This document shows positions 58,201-64,000 of a stretch of 64,000 nucleotides of DNA, in pieces. The notes beneath the pieces were generated by a model. The model saw nothing but the letters and a program-made list of their open reading frames with translations. It ran no database searches and had not been told where the DNA came from. Position numbers and translations under genes: made by a program. Where the stretch lies: the NCBI GenBank assembly GCA_964030785.1, contig OZ034975.1, positions 33,509,769-33,573,768 on the forward strand, written 5' to 3'. The stretch is from Siderastrea siderea. Taxonomy: Eukaryota > Cnidaria > Anthozoa > Scleractinia > Rhizangiidae. The first letter of the stretch is position 1, and every line of letters begins with the position of its first letter.

Positions 58201-61200
58201 ACGGGCAGGCAGTAAAGTCCGAGCAATGGAGACAGAACGTACCCAGTTACAAATGCAAGTGGATCGGCTTAGGTTACAGATAGAACAACAACAACAGCAA
58301 TTAGAAGCTCAAGAAAATATCATTAAGCAATTAAACGAGTTTGTGGTGAAACAGGAGAAACCACAGGCTACCCAAACTGGCAAAAATCGGGTGCCACAGG
58401 GCTTTGCCAGAAGGGGATGGGAGTGTTGGATCTGTGGAGACAGGGGACACTTGAGAAGAGAATGTCCAAAGTGGAGAGAGAACCAGTCTGATCAGCCTTC
58501 GGGAAACTTGAACAGGGCATCCTCGAGGGCCCAGTAGGATGTCCCAATGATTGTTCGCAAGGGCCTCAAAGTTCTGACTCTGTAAATTGCAATCGTGAAA
58601 GGAGTGAACATGTGACAGTACGGAGTACAAAATCTCGCCCATTTGGACTTTACGTTACAGGTTTTGTAGGACAGTGTAAGATTGTTTGGCTGGTAGATAC
58701 AGGTGCTGTGAGGAATATTCTCTCTTATGAGTGTTACAAAAGATTACCTGAAGCTTTTAAATTTACTTTGAGGAAAGATGGTTCACAAGTGTTTGTTGCA
58801 GATGGAAGGAGAACCAATACGTATGGTACAGGGGACATGACTTTGCGGATTGGAACTCAGGATGTCAGCTTGCGTGTATTAGTAGCTGACATCGAGGACT
58901 GCGCCATATTAGGAATGGAATTCCTGTCAGATGTGGATGCAAAAATTGATCTGGTTCAGCAGCAACTTGTTATTAATGGAGAGGCGGTTGACTGTTGTAG
59001 TGAGAGTTGCCAGCAGCTGAGTCTGAGGTGTGTGACACGTCGTGTTGTGGCAATTGAACCGCATTGTGAGGCAGTGATACCAGTTCATCTCATCCAACGA
59101 CAGTCGGTGGCTAAGTCTGAGAAAGCCAATCAAGGACTTCGCATCTTAGAGCCGTGTGGATCCCGTTTACAAGACAAGGGTCTATACATTGGGAGAACTC
59201 TGGTCTCTGCAGGAAAGACTGGCCTTGTACCTGTTAGAATTCTGAACACCTCTGACAAAATGCAAACCATTGGAGCTCAAACCGTAGTAGCTGTAGCCAA
59301 ACCAGTAACTAGTGTAGCAGAGTTAGAGCTTCCTGGAGTGGACTCACAGTGCTCCCCAAGTGAAGTGGAGCAGACTGAGAGGGATGTAGAGACGAAGGGA
59401 GATACACTGCCAGAACCACTCAGACAACTCTGGGAACGCAGCTCGGAAGAGCTAACTGAGGGGGAACGTGAGGAAGTGGCCCAACTGCTACACCGATGCA
59501 AAGATGTGTTTTCACTGTCGGAGCTGGATCTGGGAAGAACCAACCTGCTAACACACTGCATAGACACAGGAAATGCAAGGCCCATAAAGCAGCAGCCTCG
59601 CCGAACATCGCCATCAAAGCATGCAGAAATTGAGAGACAAGTAGAAGATCTATTGGAAAGAGGCATTGTGAAGAAATCTAATAGTCCTTGGTCGTCTCCA
59701 GTGGTACTAGTAACCAAGAAAGATGGCACCCAGAGGTTCTGTGTTGACTATAGAGAGGTTAATGCGGTCACAGTTAAAGATGCCTATCCGCTCCCACGTA
59801 TTGACGATTCCCTTTGTGCACTCTCTGGAGCAAAGTGGTTCTCTACCCTAGATTTGGCTTCCGGGTATTGGCAGGTTCCAATGGATCCAGCGAGTAGTGG
59901 TAAAGCTGCCTTCGTAACCACATCTGGTCTCTATGAATGGACTGTCATGCCTTTCGGTCTGACCTCCTCTCCAAGCACCTTTGAGCGATTAATGGAACTG
60001 ATCTTAGTGGGACTAAGGTTTGAAACCTGCTTAATCTACTTGGACGACACAATTGTGTACGGTAGAACATTTCAAGAAGAATTGGAGCGTTTGGAGGAAG
60101 TATTCCGTCGGTTTGCCTCAGCCGGACTTAAATTGAAGCCAAGCAAATGTGTGCTGTTTCAGAAGAGTGTTGCTTATCTGGGTCATATTGTGTCTGAGAA
60201 TGGCATTGAGACTGATCCTGCGAAGGTTGAGCGAGTTTGCGAGTTGCCAGTGCCGGAGAATTCGACTGAGGTTAAAAGCTTCCTAGGACTTGCAGGTTAC
60301 TACCGCCGATTTGTTCCTAATTTTGCCAGCGTGGCCAGGCCCCTTCATAAACTGACCGAAGCTAATGTTGACTTTGCTTGGACATCAGAGTGCCAGTCTT
60401 CATTTGACGCATTAAAGAAGTTGCTGTCCACGGCTCCTATTCTGTCCTACCCTGACTTCTCTGCGGAGTTCATACTAGACACTGATGCCAGCAATCATGG
60501 AATTGGAGCCGTCCTAAGTCAGTTGAAGGATGGGGTCGAACACCCTGTCGCTTTTGCAAGCCGAACATTGACTAAAGCTGAGAGAAACTATTGTGTCACG
60601 CGGAAAGAATTGCTTGCTGTTGTGGAGTTCGTCAAGCAGTTTCGTCATTATTTACAGGGACCAAAATTTCGAATCCGAACCGACCATGCACCGCTTCGCT
60701 CAGTACTTAAAGTCAAGGAACCAGAGGGACAGTTAGCAAGATGGATAGAGCTCCTAAGTCCATTTAACTATGAGATTGAGTATAGGGAAGGTCAGCGGCA
60801 TCAAAATGCTGACGCCATGTCACGAAGACCTTGTAGTGATGGCTGCAAATGGTGTAAGGAGTGGAAGAAGGCTGAACAAATGGTTAGTGTTGCTGTTCAG
60901 ACTGAAGTTTCACTTGCTGGGAGTGACGAGTTTGTTGTAAGGAAGACAGGGAGTCCTCATGTTGAGCAAGATGGAGCAGAATTGTCTTCAGCTGCTACTG
61001 AACATTGTGTGCCCACTGACGAACTCAGCACCAGATGCAACACAATCAAATTAGAACCAACTTGGACTCGAGAGTACCTTCGTGATCAACAAGAAGCTGA
61101 TCTCAGTCTTAAAGTGATACTCCAGTTTAAAAAGGCAGGTGCTGTCAGGCCAAAGTGGGAAGATGTGTCTCCATGTGACCGTACAGTCAAGTCACTCTGG

Positions 61201-63606
61201 GCTCAGTGGGATCAACTGGAAATTCACGATCGGGTGCTTTGCCGAAGATGGGAAGAGGAGAGCGGCGCCAGGGTGAGCTACCAGATTATCCTTCCCCGAG
61301 ATCTGCGAGACACTGCTCTAAAGGCACACCACGACCACACCACGGCCAGCCATCGAGGTATCAATAAGACCCTTGCAGCAGTGAGATCACGTTACTACTG
61401 GCCAGGGCTGACTACACAAGTCAAGAGATGGGTCAGAATATGTCACGAGTGTGGTGCAAAGAAGAACTGGGGAAGAAAGCGACGTTCACCACTAAAGCAG
61501 TATGTGGTGGGTGCGCCAATGGAACGGCTTGCGATGGACATACTGGGACCCCTGCCACTGACCCCTCGTGGGAATAGATTTGTACTTGTGGTGACAGACT
61601 ACTTCACCAAGTGGACAGAGAGTTATGCCATCCCAAATCAAGAAGCCGTTACAGTGGCTGAGAAGTTGGTGGGTGAATTTGTGTGCCGATTTGGAGTTCC
61701 TCGTGAGTTGCACAGTGATCAAGGGACTAACTTTGAGTCCAAAGTTATGGCTGAAGTATGTAAGCTCTTGGACATTGAGAAAACTAGAACATCTCCGTTG
61801 CATCCACAGTCAGACGGCCAAGTGGAACGGTACAACCGGACATTGATTGAAATGCTGCGAGGTAAACTGAAAGAAACTCAGGAGGACTGGGACCTGCAGC
61901 TTCAACCGTGCATGATGGCGTACAGAAGTTCCATTCACGAATCGACAAGGGAGACTCCAAACATGCTAATGCTAGGACGGGAGATTGAAGTACCACTGGA
62001 TGTGATCACTGAGCCACCGGTAGACTCACCACCTCTGACAACCGAGTACGCGCTGGCTCTCCAACAGAGACTGGCTGGTGCCCACGAGACAGCACGAAGA
62101 CACCTCAGCAAAGCCGCAGAACGTCAGAAGCGGAATTATGACAAGCGAGTGTCCAGTAAACCATTTCGGATAGGAGACAGCGTCTGGCTGCACAACATTC
62201 GCCGGAAGAAGGGAAGGAACCCCAAATTGGATTGCCCTTGGGAAGGCCCTTACTTAGTAGTGTCAAAGCTGTCAGATGTCACCTATCGAATTCAAAGAAG
62301 CCGAAGAGCAAAACCTAAGGTGATCCACGCTGATCGTCTCAAGCCGTATCTTGGACCTGCATTAGAGAGCTGGATTGCAGAGAGGGGAGAGACTGATGTG
62401 CCTGCTGTGTCCCCGGTTGTGTGCGCCGAAAGAAGTGAGCCTGTTAACCCGGGTGGCTCTGTGTCAGTTGAACTAAGAGAAGGCCATGTGGAGTCTCCAA
62501 ACCCAACTGCACCGGAGATGCCCGAAAGGACTGACTCAGATGCGGAGAACAGTGACACTGAATTTAACGTGGATAATGACTCTGATGCAGATGTACCTAG
62601 TGATGCCCTACCAGTCGTCGAAGGAGAGAGCGTAGCTATGAACGGGCAAGCCGCCCCTCCCAGTGTACCTGAGAGCCCCGCGCAGAATTTGAAGAGCCGT
62701 TACGGAAGAGAGCGGAGGAAACCAGAGCGTTATGGTGAATGGGAGTAGCCCTTTCACTAGCTTGAACATTAAACAGTTGAAATTTCAAAAGATTAATTAG
62801 AGATTTGGGTGGATTAGCTGCCACTGGACTATAGTTTCGTTTTTTCATGTTTCCCGCTTTCAGTTGTCACACTGGGACAGTGTTCTTTAAAGGAGGGGAC
62901 AGTGTAGCGGAAGCCCTACCGCACCCCCATAGGGATAGTTTTGTTAGACTCGATACCACTCCCTCGCGGGGAGGTTGTCGTTGTTCTGTAATAAACAACA
63001 TGGCCGCTTGATGTGAATCTGCCTGATCTGTGCAAGTGTTTCTGTTTCCGGACCCGGGATGCAGTCTTCACAGTATATTGAAAGCTTTGTGGGTATCATT
63101 CCAACTGCAGTCGCTCCTATGATATCTATAACTGGTGGGCGAAGGAATAAAGGCTGAAAAGATAACCCCTGCAAATGAAACTTTATTATAGTCTGTGTTC
63201 TGTTCAGTATACGCATAGTAATGCTGTTTGACATGAGTTTATTGCTACAAGAACTTACTCTCCAGTAAAAGCATAGGAAGACTCCGAAGACGAAATATGG
63301 GCAAAAAGGTTCATTATTTTAATATGTTTTCCCCTGTACTCACCAACGTTATTAACAACACTAATGTTAAGTGGACCCAAAGACGTTATACCATTAGTAG
63401 TAGTACAAGTGTAGTTTCGAAAGTGATCCTTCTTCACACAAGAGATAGACAACATATAGTTTTCTCCTTTCTGCAACAGTGTCATTTTTACCCAGGTAAC
63501 AACTGGTGGTGGATGTCCACTGACAGGGCAACGTATTGTCAGCGAGTCACCTTCGCTTACGTGATAAATCCCCTTGATGCCATTCGCGTCAGGTTTTTTA
63601 AGAGGA
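55250..63606 (-). CDS. Ig-domain protein gene, 3' part (copy 2, exons open)
   Basis: The Ig exon 63606-63344 has LTIRCPVSG (Cys), VVTWVKM (Trp), FRNYTCTTTNG (Cys) and a GTGAGT donor. The last exon 55450-55250 starts after CTCTTCCAG and ends TEP-TAG; it gives a charged tail (CYVVKGKDLLNDIDLSEKQK). A middle exon may start at 63168 after TTTGCAG and reads PPVIDIIGATAVGMIPTKL, but this is unsure, and the gypsy element sits inside or next to it. Upstream exons lie beyond the window. The frame is open in both certain exons, unlike copy 1. The gene is probably an extracellular/membrane Ig protein, and its function is unknown to me. Confidence 0.6.
55570..57123. other. Intron of Ig gene copy 2
   Basis: Parts align with copy 1 (8780-9265). 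It holds inverted repeats near 55850-56060 ('tcaaagattg', 'aaacagctg') and an (AATC)n tract at 56758. No extra exon supported. Confidence 0.45.
57128..57297 (+). repeat. 5' LTR of gypsy element
   Basis: Begins TGTAGCGG and ends TTCACA. It contains a polyadenylation signal AATAAA (57215-57220). It lacks a clear TATA box, so transcription may use a downstream or initiator-type promoter. Confidence 0.95.
57284..58537 (+). CDS. gag: Gag polyprotein (gypsy)
   Basis: A 417-codon capsid/nucleocapsid precursor. The only early ATG lies at 57284 inside the end of the LTR, so residues 5-10 (HWWQRW) come from the primer-binding site; a later or non-ATG start is possible. Residues 1-115 are basic and low-complexity with three NPFR motifs (18-21, 53-56, 106-109) and a related SPFI. 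A retrotransposon-Gag-type helical domain follows (about 130-290), then a Gln-rich coiled coil (about 315-355) and one CCHC knuckle CWICGDRGHLRREC (381-394). The stop is TAG 58535-58537. The pol frame opens at 58492 in the -1 frame. Confidence 0.9.
   Translation: MQSSHWWQRWDTPISPKNPFRSELEALGSFFVRSEVGDSTLAASDTPRAKPANPFRSGSDCTPSRTPERPAAAQKQGKTASPFIWRAEAETFTPRAFSTPREKSGNPFRIENDLWPLAKSSACVEQTADRKFKKPVKLPEDFDGKQPLKEYLMHFERCSIVNGWNEEEKAMFLTASLRGDSRKLLSGLTDAECRQYGKIVERLQLRFGVEKQAELHQARLLNRRQFEGESLQMLATDIRSMVDLAYQDVGAVIQERFAVQHFIDALNDKDDRLYLRREKPSTLDQALSLARELESLRLLDSNNSFRRAGSKVRAMETERTQLQMQVDRLRLQIEQQQQQLEAQENIIKQLNEFVVKQEKPQATQTGKNRVPQGFARRGWECWICGDRGHLRRECPKWRENQSDQPSGNLNRASSRAQ
57299..57315 (+). 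promoter_or_regulatory. Primer-binding site, tRNA-Leu
   Basis: TGGTGGCAGCGGTGGGA, one base after the LTR, is complementary over 17 bases to the 3' end (…TCCCACCGCTGCCA + CCA) of metazoan tRNA-Leu(AAG). The site is also translated if gag starts at 57284. Confidence 0.8.
58501..58567 (+). promoter_or_regulatory. Probable -1 ribosomal frameshift signal (slippery site plus pseudoknot)
   Basis: Heptamer GGGAAAC (58501-58507) is in the correct X XXY YYZ phase of gag. After a 7-base spacer, stem 1 pairs 58515-58523 with 58536-58544 (9 bp, one G-U). The 12-base loop GAGGGCCC segment (525-532) can pair with GGGCCTC at 58561-58567, completing an H-type pseudoknot. Slippage leads into the pol frame, which has no stop from 58492 on. 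Confidence 0.75.
58612..62748 (+). CDS. pol: Pol polyprotein (gypsy): protease, RT, RNase H, integrase
   Basis: The frame is open from 58492 to TAG 62746-62748. No ATG starts it, so expression as a Gag-Pol fusion is expected. Numbering residues from 58612: aspartic protease VDTGAVRN (29-31 DTG); reverse transcriptase with the YLDD box at 476-479; RNase H with LDTDAS (Asp 623); integrase with the HHCC zinc module (about 905-950, HH..H..CHEC) and catalytic Asp 976, Asp 1036 and Glu 1072, exactly DD(35)E; GPY/F motif at 1212-1214. The C-terminal tail is acidic, then basic. All catalytic residues are intact. Confidence 0.95.
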   Translation: MTVRSTKSRPFGLYVTGFVGQCKIVWLVDTGAVRNILSYECYKRLPEAFKFTLRKDGSQVFVADGRRTNTYGTGDMTLRIGTQDVSLRVLVADIEDCAILGMEFLSDVDAKIDLVQQQLVINGEAVDCCSESCQQLSLRCVTRRVVAIEPHCEAVIPVHLIQRQSVAKSEKANQGLRILEPCGSRLQDKGLYIGRTLVSAGKTGLVPVRILNTSDKMQTIGAQTVVAVAKPVTSVAELELPGVDSQCSPSEVEQTERDVETKGDTLPEPLRQLWERSSEELTEGEREEVAQLLHRCKDVFSLSELDLGRTNLLTHCIDTGNARPIKQQPRRTSPSKHAEIERQVEDLLERGIVKKSNSPWSSPVVLVTKKDGTQRFCVDYREVNAVTVKDAYPLPRIDDSLCALSGAKWFSTLDLASGYWQVPMDPASSGKAAFVTTSGLYEWTVMPFGLTSSPSTFERLMELILVGLRFETCLIYLDDTIVYGRTFQEELERLEEVFRRFASAGLKLKPSKCVLFQKSVAYLGHIVSENGIETDPAKVERVCELPVPENSTEVKSFLGLAGYYRRFVPNFASVARPLHKLTEANVDFAWTSECQSSFDALKKLLSTAPILSYPDFSAEFILDTDASNHGIGAVLSQLKDGVEHPVAFASRTLTKAERNYCVTRKELLAVVEFVKQFRHYLQGPKFRIRTDHAPLRSVLKVKEPEGQLARWIELLSPFNYEIEYREGQRHQNADAMSRRPCSDGCKWCKEWKKAEQMVSVAVQTEVSLAGSDEFVVRKTGSPHVEQDGAELSSAATEHCVPTDELSTRCNTIKLEPTWTREYLRDQQEADLSLKVILQFKKAGAVRPKWEDVSPCDRTVKSLWAQWDQLEIHDRVLCRRWEEESGARVSYQIILPRDLRDTALKAHHDHTTASHRGINKTLAAVRSRYYWPGLTTQVKRWVRICHECGAKKNWGRKRRSPLKQYVVGAPMERLAMDILGPLPLTPRGNRFVLVVTDYFTKWTESYAIPNQEAVTVAEKLVGEFVCRFGVPRELHSDQGTNFESKVMAEVCKLLDIEKTRTSPLHPQSDGQVERYNRTLIEMLRGKLKETQEDWDLQLQPCMMAYRSSIHESTRETPNMLMLGREIEVPLDVITEPPVDSPPLTTEYALALQQRLAGAHETARRHLSKAAERQKRNYDKRVSSKPFRIGDSVWLHNIRRKKGRNPKLDCPWEGPYLVVSKLSDVTYRIQRSRRAKPKVIHADRLKPYLGPALESWIAERGETDVPAVSPVVCAERSEPVNPGGSVSVELREGHVESPNPTAPEMPERTDSDAENSDTEFNVDNDSDADVPSDALPVVEGESVAMNGQAAPPSVPESPAQNLKSRYGRERRKPERYGEWE
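62889..62902 (+). promoter_or_regulatory. Polypurine tract
   Basis: AAAGGAGGGGACAG directly abuts the 3' LTR and would prime plus-strand DNA synthesis. Confidence 0.8.
62903..63072 (+). repeat. 3' LTR of gypsy element
   Basis: 170 bp, identical by eye to the 5' LTR. Confidence 0.95.
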
Positions 63607-64000
63607 CTTTAACATTTGAATATAAGAAAAATGAGGTGAGTTGTCTCGAAAGATGGAAACTGCAGGTTGCAGGATGCAGGTTGTGGGTAGCAGGATAGAG
63701 GTTCCAGATTGCATGTTACAGCCTTACAACATACAACCTGCAACCTGCAGTTTAAACCTTCCAGCATTGTATCTGTTCTATCATTGATTCTGTTAGCAAT
63801 TGTCCATGTAAGACCTTTCAAAGAAAAGGCAAAACATTTTATTGCAGTTTCCTTATTTGTCAACACAACCATAACGGTGCAACCTGCTTTTCGCATCCAG
63901 ATAAGTAAGTTCTAGGTCTTACTTTAGTAGCAAGTTCTTTTTCATGTGCGTGTTGCAATCGTCCTTGAGAGATTAGTTTGGTAGAGGCACTTATGTGCCC
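63607..64000. other. Upstream intron of Ig gene copy 2, with a short hairpin repeat
   Basis: It contains 'aactgcaggttgcagg' (63659) and its complement (63737-63755), framing TGCAGGTTGCAGG-type units. No exon recognised up to the window end. Confidence 0.5.

Larger units (their letters stand above)
57128..63072 (+). mobile_element. Ty3/gypsy LTR retrotransposon, complete and apparently young
   Basis: 5,945 bp: 170-bp LTR, primer-binding site, gag, pol (protease, RT, RNase H, integrase), polypurine tract, 170-bp LTR. The target duplication is GTAT (57124-57127, 63073-63076). The LTRs are identical by eye and both ORFs are open, so insertion is recent. Copy 1 (9665-9690) shows the uninterrupted site. 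There is no env-like ORF and no chromodomain. It is antisense to the Ig gene it interrupts. Confidence 0.95.

Noticed and set aside
63297..63698. 133-codon + strand ORF
   Set aside because: Antisense to the Ig exon; its opposite strand has clear Ig motifs and splice sites.

Overview
The window looks like nuclear DNA of an anthozoan cnidarian, probably a stony coral. The evidence is GT-AG introns, a metazoan receptor tyrosine kinase (RTK), Ig-domain exons, a HIRAN-like ORF of a type I associate with coral genomes, and a dense load of animal transposons. The species call is inference from gene and repeat style.

The backbone is one locus present twice. Copy 1 (about 0.06-11.2 kb) holds the 3' exons of an RTK on the + strand, followed tail-to-tail by an Ig-domain gene on the - strand. 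Copy 2 (46.0-63.6 kb) repeats the same order and strands. The copies have decayed in opposite ways. The kinase is intact in copy 1 but has two nonsense codons and a lost GT donor in copy 2. The last exon of the Ig gene has an internal stop in copy 1 but is open in copy 2. Because the copies align, each gives the empty site for insertions in the other.

Insertions in copy 1 are an inverted-repeat element with a tRNA-like core (9.27-9.63 kb) and a Penelope-like element with hammerhead-like motifs (9.92-10.93 kb). Insertions in copy 2 are a pogo-type MITE, a tRNA-like palindrome, a LINE tail, a MULE-like MITE, a repeat related to a tyrosine-recombinase element, and an apparently intact Ty3/gypsy retrotransposon (57,128-63,072). 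The gypsy element has LTRs identical by eye, a tRNA-Leu primer site, and a probable -1 frameshift site with a pseudoknot.

Between the copies lies mostly mobile DNA. At 11-25 kb an approximately 1.15-kb repeat occurs twice in inverted orientation, and one copy is split by a 7.3-kb DNA transposon with arrays of an 18-bp palindrome near both ends. At 25-29 kb two 787-bp near-identical direct repeats flank a tyrosine-recombinase pseudogene. At 31 kb there is a 5'-truncated Penelope-like GIY-YIG ORF with a textbook hammerhead ribozyme. At 32.4-34.8 kb a pogo-like transposase with one internal stop lies head-to-head with a HIRAN-like ORF. At 38-41 kb there are a SAP plus tyrosine-recombinase element and diverged minisatellites. 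At 42.1-46.0 kb the last three exons of an unrecognised - strand gene surround a 1.85-kb palindrome, and that gene abuts the breakpoint of copy 2.
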